Source: Corynebacterium ulcerans | GTDB lineage: Bacteria; Actinomycetota; Actinomycetes; Mycobacteriales; Mycobacteriaceae | Length of the DNA stretch: 64,000 nt | Direction: 5' to 3' | NCBI RefSeq assembly: GCF_900187135.1 | Contig: NZ_LT906443.1 | Coordinates: 1,178,001-1,242,000, forward strand | In this document: piece by piece, positions 8,569 to 16,533 of the stretch | How the letters are laid out: each line of letters starts with the position of its first letter | Numbering within the stretch: position 1 is the stretch's first letter | The notes under the pieces: model-generated | Told to the model about the DNA's origin: nothing | Seen by the model: the letters and a program-made list of their open reading frames with translations, nothing else | Database searches by the model: none | Position numbers and translations under genes: made by a program

Positions 8569-9276
8569 TTGAATATCGATTCAATATATTCGAATATTTC
8601 CCGCAGGATAGCTGCCCCAAGAATCCATCGTCTTGTCATCTCAGCCATCATCGGGGTCCTAAGCGGACTGATCATCCCGGAAGAAGCAACAGCCCAACCA
8701 ACCATAGAGCACCCGTCGCAAAGCGATAGCATTAGCAGACTTAAAGACTCCTACCACTTGCCAAAGTTAACACGCCCGCCAGTTGCAGCAGAGCAACAGC
8801 TTCACAAGAAAGACCTTCAAGCAGCTACCTGGACAAAAATCCTGGTAGCTCCAGGAAAATCCAAAACCATCCCGATTAAGGAAGTCTTCTTTGACTCCCC
8901 GATCTGCACCATAATCAGAGATTCAGACGACATCGAACCAGTGTGGGTTACCCACGAGCCCAGCACCACAAGATTTTCTGAAATATTCCGGGTCCACGTT
9001 CCCACCACCGCTCATCTGGGCGATACACATCTCGTCCTCGTTTATAAATGCGACACAGAAACCCCAGATAACGCTTTCACTTTTGAGATTACAGTCGCCG
9101 ATTTCGATCAAGATACAGCCGACCTTGCACACAACAAAGCAAGCTCAGTCTCCAACAGAGCAGAAGCTCCCACCTATTATGACAACAGCAACTTGCTCTG
9201 GCTGTTTTTCGCCGTTGTTCCCCTCATAGCCATCCTGTGCGCGATCGCATTCTGGTCACTTACCACGTCTTTTTAG
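8569..9276 (+). CDS. Orphan exported protein with C-terminal transmembrane anchor
   Basis: About 235 residues. It has a signal peptide or N-terminal membrane segment (LVISAIIGVLSGLIIPE, cleavage plausible after ATA), an extracytoplasmic middle of about 160 residues with two cysteines (SPICTI, YKCDTE), then a hydrophobic helix near the C-terminus. I chose TTG at 8569 because AAGGAG lies ten bases upstream; the GTG at 8548 has no such site. The middle domain looks beta-rich. I do not recognise a family. It stands alone, flanked by a large regulatory gap, which suggests its own control. Confidence 0.7.
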   Translation: MNIDSIYSNISRRIAAPRIHRLVISAIIGVLSGLIIPEEATAQPTIEHPSQSDSISRLKDSYHLPKLTRPPVAAEQQLHKKDLQAATWTKILVAPGKSKTIPIKEVFFDSPICTIIRDSDDIEPVWVTHEPSTTRFSEIFRVHVPTTAHLGDTHLVLVYKCDTETPDNAFTFEITVADFDQDTADLAHNKASSVSNRAEAPTYYDNSNLLWLFFAVVPLIAILCAIAFWSLTTSF

Positions 9277-9388
9277 TGTCTTCTCTTGAGACAAAAAGCG
9301 TGGAACGACAGATAAATACATGCGTGTATCCCAACAACTTTTTAGTTGATACATACCAAATAGCGTTCGCTTAGTTTAAGCTGGGTCC

Positions 9389-10519
9389 ATGCTAGATCAC
9401 AGATCTATCACGGAGCTTCTCCTTGACAACAAAGACGCGTTTCACACGCAGGTATTTGCCAACTTCTATCACAGCAACCCCTACGCGCGCGCCACAATTG
9501 CCCCTAGTGAGCAACTTACCCCTACGGTAATCTCGCTTATAGGTGGGCTAGAAAGCGACGGAAAAATATCCGACGCGGTAAAAGAGAAGTTCCTCGAGCA
9601 CACGAAGCTACTCGACGCCCGAGGCTTCCATCACTACACTGCACTGGCCAGCGCGGTTCGGAGTGCATTGCAAACCATGTGCGCCGACCTTCCTTTAGAT
9701 AAGGTCCTTGCAGCAGAACAAGCGATCACTTCACTCGCAGCCGACTTAAATAAGGCGAGCAATCCCCGCGAGCCAATCAGGGCCTCAGTGGTAGAAGTGG
9801 AACGTCGTAGTCGCAGGATCTCCGTGGTACGGCTTATCACGGAAGAGAACATCGACTATCGCCACGGTGATTTTCTTCAAGTCACTACAGAGCTGCTCAA
9901 TGGACATTGGCGTTATCTGTACCCAGCCATTCCCGCTAACAAATCTGGTCACATCGAGTTTCATATACTGCGCGATGAGCTAACCACCCCCACCGGAGCA
10001 CTTACCACGGCGCGAGAAGGCGACGAATGGCTCCTTGGGTTGGGAGAAGGCCATCTGTATATTCCACAAGACACTGACCTGCTTCTCATCGCACACAGCA
10101 CTGGCCTAGCCAGTTTGCGCCCCATCATCTTGGATCTCATGGCGCAGTCCGATCCTCCACGAGTCCATCTCTTCTTCGGGGCAGATTATCCTGGAGAGCT
10201 CTACGAGCTTGCCGGCCTGTGGCAGCTAGCTGCCACAGCTCCTTGGCTCTCAGTGTCTCCTATTGTCAAAAACAACGCTGACGCATGGTGGGTCCAGCCC
10301 AGCAAATACTGCACAGCACCACGCGGGCTCCACATATTCCGTACCGGCCAAGCAGGCGAGGTTGCAGCTAGCTACGGAAACTGGCGCGATAGATCAATCA
10401 TCATTTCCGGCCCCGAGGAGGATGTACAGACCAGCCGCACGGCGCTCATCCTAGCGGGAACCCCGTCTTACAATATTCAGACGCTGAGTTTTTCCCCCAA
10501 GCCTTGGTATCTCCCCTAA
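9389..10519 (+). CDS. Flavohemoglobin-like oxidoreductase, diverged
   Basis: 376 residues. Residues 1-130 resemble a globin: an early helix with FANFY and a later helix (EHTKLLDARGFHHYTAL) aligning with the proximal-histidine F helix and following PEHY-type helix of flavohemoglobins, which would make His in EHTK the haem ligand. Residues 150-370 resemble a ferredoxin-NADP reductase-like FAD/NAD module, with LLLIAHSTGLASLRP at the nucleotide-binding loop. The usual FAD motif RxYS reads as WRYLYPA, so flavin binding may be weakened or altered. Canonical Hmp enzymes detoxify nitric oxide, and this protein may do something related. The assignment comes from pattern similarity only. Confidence 0.6.
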   Translation: MLDHRSITELLLDNKDAFHTQVFANFYHSNPYARATIAPSEQLTPTVISLIGGLESDGKISDAVKEKFLEHTKLLDARGFHHYTALASAVRSALQTMCADLPLDKVLAAEQAITSLAADLNKASNPREPIRASVVEVERRSRRISVVRLITEENIDYRHGDFLQVTTELLNGHWRYLYPAIPANKSGHIEFHILRDELTTPTGALTTAREGDEWLLGLGEGHLYIPQDTDLLLIAHSTGLASLRPIILDLMAQSDPPRVHLFFGADYPGELYELAGLWQLAATAPWLSVSPIVKNNADAWWVQPSKYCTAPRGLHIFRTGQAGEVAASYGNWRDRSIIISGPEEDVQTSRTALILAGTPSYNIQTLSFSPKPWYLP

Positions 10520-10528
10520 AGCAGGGAT

Positions 10529-10571
10529 AAAGGGTGTGTGCATAGCCTAGTAAGCAATGTGCACACCCTTT
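10529..10571. terminator. Hairpin between convergent genes
   Basis: AAAGGGTGTGTGCAT pairs with ATGTGCACACCCTTT (15 bp with two G-T pairs). It lies between the convergent stop codons at 10519 and 10581 and probably serves both genes. Confidence 0.7.
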
Positions 10572-10580
10572 GAGCAGCTC

Positions 10581-11342
10581 TTAGATGCCAAAGAGATAAA
10601 GTATGGCCAGGCCTACAACATCGCAAATCGCGTGAGCCAAGAAGAAGGGGTACAGGTTTTTGTCCTTGCTTCTGGTGTACAAGAAGTAGAAGGCAATTCC
10701 TAGGATCAAGCCGATGGCCAATGCCGAGCTAAGGCCCTGATACGTATGGAAAACTGTTCGTACTACGAGCGAGAAGATAAACGCTGCCACCCTGTACTTA
10801 GGCGCAACGCTAAGGCAAATTCCCAAGAAAAAGATCTCTTCATAAAAGCCATTCTGGAGAGAGAAAAGCACTAGAGACAGATCAAGTTTTGCGATCAAAG
10901 CTTCTAGATTGCTCTGCCCAATCACCTCAGATGCTTCTGCGGCTTCGATAGCAGACTCAAGCGGCTGAATAAATAGCGCGACTATCGAATGATAAGCGTC
11001 GAAAAGCAGCGCTACCCCAACAAAAATAACAATCGCAGCAAAGGTAGATTTCAGCGTTATACGAATAGTCCATTGCTTAAAATTGAACCTACGCAGAATC
11101 AGATAGACCGCTGCTATAACAAAGAAAAACAGCTGGTCAAAAAACGCCTCATAGTTATCGTTCGTGCTGAATTCTGCAGGAGTTAGGTCACCTAGAATAG
11201 GATCTTCAAGCGCAAGGAATCCCACCGTAGAGATGTAGGTGGAATAACCAAAAAAGATCACTGCCAGGATCACAAGATCCCACCACTTTAAATGATCTAT
11301 CCGGTCTCCTCCCACGAGGAACTCTTTTATTTTTGTCTGCAC
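10581..11342 (-). CDS. CPBP-family intramembrane metalloprotease
   Basis: 253 residues with about seven to eight membrane helices. The Abi/CPBP signature is present: a Glu pair in FYEEIFFLG, then VFHTYQG, then FFLAHAICD, giving the Glu/His set that coordinates zinc in this family. CPBP proteins cleave within the membrane, and in bacteria some process or protect against peptides; the substrate here is unknown. The start is GTG at 11342 with AAGGAG about 12 bases upstream. It sits among other envelope genes on the same strand but is not tightly coupled to any. The stretch 11343-11539 upstream holds nothing recognisable. Confidence 0.78.
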   Translation of the reverse strand: MQTKIKEFLVGGDRIDHLKWWDLVILAVIFFGYSTYISTVGFLALEDPILGDLTPAEFSTNDNYEAFFDQLFFFVIAAVYLILRRFNFKQWTIRITLKSTFAAIVIFVGVALLFDAYHSIVALFIQPLESAIEAAEASEVIGQSNLEALIAKLDLSLVLFSLQNGFYEEIFFLGICLSVAPKYRVAAFIFSLVVRTVFHTYQGLSSALAIGLILGIAFYFLYTRSKDKNLYPFFLAHAICDVVGLAILYLFGI

Positions 11343-11539
11343 TCGGAAGCACGCTCCTTGAAGTTCTCAGCATTAAGCTTTGCGGTGAAAAGAAGTTTAT
11401 AGCAGTAGATTCGCTGAGAAAAATTTATGGTACAGCTAGTAGAAATCTCATCTTTCTATCGAACGCCGCTTCTCCAAGCAACGTCCTTATCAAGAAAGCC
11501 CCCTCAATACGAGAATCTACGCCCCCTCCACTAGTGCGA

Positions 11540-12085
11540 TTACTTCTTATAAAGAAGATTGCGCAATCTTGTCTTTGAGTTAATAAATGGTTTGCAAGAT
11601 ACCATCTTGTCGCCTTGCTCCGCCTTCAGTTCCCCCCACCCACGGCTGAAGACTTCATACAAAGGCACCGTCACTGTCAAAGTGACAGCCCATTTAACTG
11701 GAGCAATGGAAAAAGCTTCATCAAATAACTCGTCAAAACCGTCTTTTCCGTACACAGAAAAGCCAGTCGACACAAACAAAACCGATAGAAGTATGATCAG
11801 GCCAAGCAGAAATAACCGTTCAGGGGCAAATGCCTCACTAACAGGAACTATTGGATAACCCCCTCGATCCATATCCCTGACCCATTGGCCACGAGACACA
11901 AAAATCGAAAGATTTAATAATAGAATTATCTCTATAACTACGCTGCCTGCTGCATGAACGTTGTCATTCTCTTCCAAAGCAGCACTAATATCCCAAAGAA
12001 AAAAGACCATAGCGACGATAAGGGATAAATAGATAATGTAATATCTCCGCCGAAAACCCACTGTTTTATTTCTGCTATTTAACAA
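11540..12085 (-). CDS. Hypothetical membrane protein, 181 residues
   Basis: Four hydrophobic segments are visible: after a basic N-terminus, around residues 50-65, 90-110 and 130-150. The tail ends in basic residues (RNLLYKK). No family or motif is recognised. It is AT-richer than most of the window. It lies upstream of the CPBP protease gene on the same strand, separated by about 200 bases, so shared function is only possible. AT-rich sequence precedes the ATG at 12085. Confidence 0.6.
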   Translation of the reverse strand: MLNSRNKTVGFRRRYYIIYLSLIVAMVFFLWDISAALEENDNVHAAGSVVIEIILLLNLSIFVSRGQWVRDMDRGGYPIVPVSEAFAPERLFLLGLIILLSVLFVSTGFSVYGKDGFDELFDEAFSIAPVKWAVTLTVTVPLYEVFSRGWGELKAEQGDKMVSCKPFINSKTRLRNLLYKK

Positions 12086-12304
12086 AATTTTCTCAATCTC
12101 AATTATTATTTAAATTCGGTTTTCGGCCCAACTTTTCTTATGCGCCAGGAACACTACCCGGAACCAAAAAATATTATTGTCAGTCGGTGCATACCAGTTT
12201 CTTGAGCATGAAGACTCCTAGCGCAGGCTAGCGGAGCCTCCGTCGCGCCCTTTACTGTACTATTTTTACGCCTTCGGAACTATTTCATAGGCGACAAAAC
12301 GAGG

Positions 12305-12340
12305 CTAACGCCTGCTTTAACCAGGTAAAGCAGGCGTTAG
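12305..12340 (-). terminator. Terminator of the secreted protease gene
   Basis: A perfect 15-bp stem (CTAACGCCTGCTTTA and complement, loop ACCAGG) lies 19 bases beyond the protease stop codon. The rest of 12086-12358 shows no gene. Confidence 0.8.
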
Positions 12341-12358
12341 ATCGTACGGTTTTATAAA

Positions 12359-13237
12359 CTAACTCTTTTTCGATAGCGGCTTAGAGATTCGAGAATATCC
12401 AGCGATAAGCAGCAGAAGGACTACTGCCACAGCTCCATACCAGTTGGCACGTCCACCGTGCTGCTTGGGAGTGATTCCTTCAGCGGGCTCAACGTATTCA
12501 GTTTGGAGCAATCCCTCACCGTTTCCTTGAATGACGTTTTCAATCCAGGACTTCTGAGGGCCGACCGTAGTATAGAAAGCTTGTGGTGCAGGTTTATTGA
12601 CGTCTTCGCTTGCGCCTCCTGCAGTTGTGACACCAGCTACAGCACCGTCAATAAATAATGGACCACCGGAATCTCCGCCTTGGACGCCCTCTCCATTGCG
12701 AGTAGTGATATTCAAGAATGCACTTTGGGCGTTCTCCCCGTCCGCAAAAATATCAGTAACAGTCACATCTGCGAAAGGAAGCTTTCCAGACGTAGCAAGT
12801 TTAGAAGCATGGCTCCAGCCGTAAATTCGGCCTTGGTCATTTACCTTTACCGTTTTGTCCGATATTTTCGCGGTGGAAACCCCTTTCATAGGTTCCGCTA
12901 CATACGCTAGGGCGATGTCCCCCACAGGCGCGAAAAGCCAACCGGAAATATCATATTCTGAGGTATTCGATCCTTGTCCGACGCGCACTTTTGAGCCGCT
13001 AGGATCCTCTAGCTCAAAACAGTGTCTTGCGGAAAGAATCCAATGCTCATTAAGCACCGTACCTGTGCAGTTACCATAGGCAGATGCCTTTCCTACCCTT
13101 AAAGCCGCTACTGATCGGCTCTCCGCGTTATCAGGCGCTGCTTGAGCATTTTCTAGCGCATAACCGGCCGGTGCAGTCGCTAGAGCAATGCTTACGCTTG
13201 CTGCGAAAAAAGCTGTAAAACGGTTGAGTCTTTTCAT
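12359..13237 (-). CDS. Secreted trypsin-like serine protease with membrane anchor
   Basis: 292 residues. A signal peptide (KRLNRFTAFFAASVSIALA) is followed by an S1-family domain with the full triad: His in LSARHCFEL (about residue 72), Asp in VGDIALAYV, and Ser in GGDSGGPLF. Two Cys flank the His as in chymotrypsin-fold enzymes (GNCTGTV, RHCFE). The C-terminus has a hydrophobic helix and SKPLSKKS, so the enzyme is probably anchored on the outer face of the membrane rather than freely secreted. The gene for a YeiB-like membrane protein ends 25 bases upstream, suggesting co-transcription. Substrate unknown; related corynebacterial trypsin-like proteases are listed as candidate virulence factors. 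Confidence 0.88.
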   Translation of the reverse strand: MKRLNRFTAFFAASVSIALATAPAGYALENAQAAPDNAESRSVAALRVGKASAYGNCTGTVLNEHWILSARHCFELEDPSGSKVRVGQGSNTSEYDISGWLFAPVGDIALAYVAEPMKGVSTAKISDKTVKVNDQGRIYGWSHASKLATSGKLPFADVTVTDIFADGENAQSAFLNITTRNGEGVQGGDSGGPLFIDGAVAGVTTAGGASEDVNKPAPQAFYTTVGPQKSWIENVIQGNGEGLLQTEYVEPAEGITPKQHGGRANWYGAVAVVLLLLIAGYSRISKPLSKKS

Positions 13238-13262
13238 CTTTGATAGTCCTTCCTAAATCCCT

Positions 13263-14240
13263 TTATTTGGCAGCTGCCTGTTTTACTTCATCGGTAGTAC
13301 TGGAAGCGGAAGCACTATCTGCCGGAAATTTCGAAGGTGATGGAACAATAAGCTGAATCAAGTACCTGACTATGCTTTCGATCGGTCCTCGTTTGAAGAG
13401 TTTCGCCCACACAACCGCAAAAACTATTCCAACGATGATAGAGATAAGAACAAACACGTTTGAGGTTTCAACGATGTGCTTAATCACGTATTCAGCGCTC
13501 GCAACATGAGCAACGTACATGGTGAGAGACATTGCGCCAAAGGTTGTGAGAGGCTTCAGTATTTTCGCGTTAACGTTTTCACCCAGGAAAAGGCACAACG
13601 CTACAAATGCAGTGCTTGACCCTACGCACAACAAGATATTTCCTAGGCCACCGGTATGGCCTACGGCGGAGAAGAACAGGGGCGTTTCCACGTTAAGCCT
13701 CACATACAAACCGATAGCAGCGACAATCGCGCCACCGATCCCCCAAATGAGCCTGTTTTTATTGTTGTGCAAAACTTGGAACAGAATCATGCCAGCGACC
13801 ATGTAAGTAAGCCAGCCTAGCATTGAATAGGGCGAATAAATGTCCACCAAGCTATGCTCTGTAGCAGCTGCCAGCATTAATGCAATAAACAGCATTACTT
13901 GATACTGGAGACGAATCTTGGGCACCCAAAATAACAGCGCTATCGAGGCTCCCATGATTATCAAGATAATTTGGATCTTATGGGCAAAAGAGACTAAAGC
14001 TACGCCAATTAAAAGGACGAGCAAACCTCTAGTGATTAAACGCAAATAGGTCGTTTTTCCTGGTTTATCCGAGATAACCACCATCGTCATGCCTGCGACC
14101 ACGGCGAACAAAGAAGAAGCGATTCCCACGCTTAGGGTTTTGCCGACCCAGGTTAATTCCGCTACATGTGTAATTATCATTCCGATGATAGCCACTGCGC
14201 GGGCTAAATCTAGACCTATTATTCTATTCTTCGTTTCCAA
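13263..14240 (-). CDS. Polytopic membrane protein, YeiB/DUF418-acyltransferase-like
   Basis: 325 residues with about ten hydrophobic helices and a short hydrophilic Ser/Ala/Lys-rich tail. The N-terminus (RIIGLDLARAVAIIGMIITH) matches the Arg-Asp-x-x-Arg pattern that opens YeiB/DUF418 and heparan acetyltransferase-like membrane proteins, in which residues of the first helix face the acyl-donor site. It might acylate an extracytoplasmic glycan or lipid; that is inference from the fold. It lies upstream of the anchored protease gene with a 25-base gap, so the two are probably one transcript. Confidence 0.65.
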   Translation of the reverse strand: METKNRIIGLDLARAVAIIGMIITHVAELTWVGKTLSVGIASSLFAVVAGMTMVVISDKPGKTTYLRLITRGLLVLLIGVALVSFAHKIQIILIIMGASIALLFWVPKIRLQYQVMLFIALMLAAATEHSLVDIYSPYSMLGWLTYMVAGMILFQVLHNNKNRLIWGIGGAIVAAIGLYVRLNVETPLFFSAVGHTGGLGNILLCVGSSTAFVALCLFLGENVNAKILKPLTTFGAMSLTMYVAHVASAEYVIKHIVETSNVFVLISIIVGIVFAVVWAKLFKRGPIESIVRYLIQLIVPSPSKFPADSASASSTTDEVKQAAAK

Positions 14241-14466
14241 AGGTATTTATCCTTTTCCGAGATCTGATTTTTAAGCTAGGTCGGCTGTTCACTCTTCGAC
14301 CAAACCACCGGTTTTTCATCCTAAAATCGAATTATGTGAAATCTGTGAACATTAGGTGGCAATACCATCGTAGAAAGTTTCAGATACCTGAAGAAAATTC
14401 ACCCATGAAACATAATGCGAAGAGCACAGCTCCCTATAGCGATTATTCTGTTGTGCAGTAAATAGC

Positions 14467-14505
14467 AAAAACCGTGCCACACAATACTTGTGGCACGGTT
14501 TTTAC
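14467..14505. terminator. Bidirectional terminator beyond the MacB-type permease gene
   Basis: ACCGTGCCACA and TGTGGCACGGT form an 11-bp stem flanked by AAAAA on the left and TTTTT on the right. It lies 22 bases past the permease stop and can terminate either strand. The rest of 14241-14527 shows nothing else. Confidence 0.85.
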
Positions 14506-14527
14506 GTAAAGTTCCGTTTTTGAAATG

Positions 14528-15796
14528 TTACTCGTAGCGTAACGCCTCAATCGGATTCAACTTAGCTGCTTTATTGGCAGGGTAATAACCGAAGAACAAA
14601 CCAATAGCCAAGGAGAAACCTAAGGAAAGGAGAATTCCTCCGATGGGCGGGAACACAAGTTCTTTCAAGAGATGAGAACCAACCACGCCGATGGAACCGC
14701 CCAAGAGTACACCAATAGCTCCGCCGATAGTACAGATGATCATCGATTCAACGATGAACTGCAGCCTGATATCGCGGCGCCTAGCTCCTAGAGCTTTCCG
14801 GACACCAATCTCCCTCGTTCGCTCAGTAACGGTCACCAACATAATATTCATCACGCCAATACCGCCCACCACCAGGGAAATACCTGCAATAGCGGAAATC
14901 ACTGCACTGATATTCTTCAGCGTAGAGTTGAAGGATTGAACTGTGGATTTATTATCTTGAAAAATCGCATGATACTCGCTGTTATCCGCATAATACGCAT
15001 CCAAAACGCGTTGGAGCACCTGGCGTACTTGTGTTTCATCAGCGCCTTGCGCAATACGGACGGATACTGAGTCCCACGCAATAGGTTTATCATTAAAATT
15101 CGACTGGATGGTGTACGGAACGTACAGCTTAGACTGAGTACCAGTACTAAATAGTCCACCCGATTTTTCTTCGTGGAACACACCGACAACAACCAAAGAA
15201 GTAATGGTTCCATTAGGAAGGCTTACTTCAATTTCTGCGCCAAGGGCCTTCTGCGGGTCATTACCAAACAATTTCTCCAAAGTAGAAGGCGCGATAACAG
15301 CGACTGCACGCTCGCCGTTAGTGTCTTCTTCAGTAAAAACGCGCCCGTACTCTGCAGTTATCTTTTTTATCTTGAGGTAATCGTTATTCACCGATAGAAC
15401 AGTTGACTGTTCTTCCCGTGTAGCGTATTCCAGGGTCACAGCCTGATGGCTAGTCTCACCCACACTAATACCATCAATACCTGTTCCTGCAGCGTTTTTT
15501 AGCTGGTTAATCAGATCCGGCGTCAATTTTGCAGACTCATCAATGAGTCCGCCGCCCTGGAAACCAGGTTCCGCGGGACCAGCCGATTTGCTGCGCTCCG
15601 ACACCTGAATGGTGAGATCGTTAATTCCAGATTCAGCCAAGGATTTAGACGTCTGGGCTTGTAATGATTTACCCAACGTCAAAATCGCAATCACAGAAGC
15701 GATACCGACGATAATGCCTAGCAGGGTAAGCAGCGAACGCAGTTTGTTTACGCGGAGACTACTCAAAGCTAGGGAAATTGACTCACTAAAGGTCAT
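14528..15796 (-). CDS. MacB-type ABC transporter permease
   Basis: 422 residues with the MacB/FtsX layout: one N-terminal helix (LLTLLGIIVGIASVIAIL), a large extracytoplasmic domain of about 230 residues, then three helices including the conserved GGIGVMNIMLVTVTERTREI segment, and the usual end NPIEALRYE. The protein works with the ATPase encoded upstream, whose stop TAA shares one base with this ATG. MacB systems pump peptides, toxins or lipoprotein-like substrates outward by a mechanical mechanism; the cargo here is unknown. Confidence 0.92.
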   Translation of the reverse strand: MTFSESISLALSSLRVNKLRSLLTLLGIIVGIASVIAILTLGKSLQAQTSKSLAESGINDLTIQVSERSKSAGPAEPGFQGGGLIDESAKLTPDLINQLKNAAGTGIDGISVGETSHQAVTLEYATREEQSTVLSVNNDYLKIKKITAEYGRVFTEEDTNGERAVAVIAPSTLEKLFGNDPQKALGAEIEVSLPNGTITSLVVVGVFHEEKSGGLFSTGTQSKLYVPYTIQSNFNDKPIAWDSVSVRIAQGADETQVRQVLQRVLDAYYADNSEYHAIFQDNKSTVQSFNSTLKNISAVISAIAGISLVVGGIGVMNIMLVTVTERTREIGVRKALGARRRDIRLQFIVESMIICTIGGAIGVLLGGSIGVVGSHLLKELVFPPIGGILLSLGFSLAIGLFFGYYPANKAAKLNPIEALRYE

Positions 15797-16533
15797 TAGT
15801 GTCCCTCCCCTAAGGTGTTACCGTCAACAATCACACCGTCGGTCATAGTAACAACGCGAGTGGTCTCAGCAGCCAGCTCTGGGTTGTGGGTAATAAAGAC
15901 GATTGTTTTGCCAAAGTCTTGATTAAGGCTATGGAAAAGGTCCATGACCAGGCGCCCGGTATGGGAGTCAAGGGCACCCGTTGGCTCGTCGGCAAGCAAA
16001 AGCGGAGGCTCATTCGCCAGCGCGCGGGCAATTGCTACACGCTGTTTCTGACCGCCGGAAAGCTCGGCAGGATTATGCTGCATACGCTCTTCCATGCCAA
16101 CCATGGCTAGAAGTTCTTCAGCCCTTTCGAGCCGCTCTTTCTTAGGAACCCCGGCGTACATCATGGGCATCTCGACGTTCTTTAACGCCGAAATACGTCC
16201 AATAAGGTTGAAGCTTTGGAACACAAAGCCAATGTTCCGGCTACGGTGATGCGCAAGCTCATCCTCGTCGAGTGTTAGGACATCCGCGCCGTCGAAAAGG
16301 TACTCACCCGAGGTTGGTTGGTCCAGCAACCCAATGATGTTCATCAGGGTCGATTTACCAGAGCCAGAAGCACCGACGACGGAGACGAACTCATTGCGAA
16401 AGACATCAAAATTAACGCCAGGCAGGATCGTCAATTCACTTTCATGTCCAATATTGAAAGTTTTGACGATATTCCGCATCGAGATAAGCGAATCTTGATC
16501 ATGCGAAGTTTCTGAAGCGGTAATGCTCATCAC
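15796..16533 (-). CDS. MacB/LolD-type ABC transporter ATPase
   Basis: About 245 residues: Walker A GASGSGKSTL, signature LSGGQKQRVAIARALA, Walker B LLLADEPTGALDS, H-loop FITHNPELA, all canonical. The start may be GTG at 16533 or the adjacent ATG at 16530. It lies between the adaptor gene (stop directly upstream) and the MacB-type permease gene (one-base overlap), so the three genes are translationally coupled. Confidence 0.93.
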   Translation of the reverse strand: MMSITASETSHDQDSLISMRNIVKTFNIGHESELTILPGVNFDVFRNEFVSVVGASGSGKSTLMNIIGLLDQPTSGEYLFDGADVLTLDEDELAHHRSRNIGFVFQSFNLIGRISALKNVEMPMMYAGVPKKERLERAEELLAMVGMEERMQHNPAELSGGQKQRVAIARALANEPPLLLADEPTGALDSHTGRLVMDLFHSLNQDFGKTIVFITHNPELAAETTRVVTMTDGVIVDGNTLGEGH

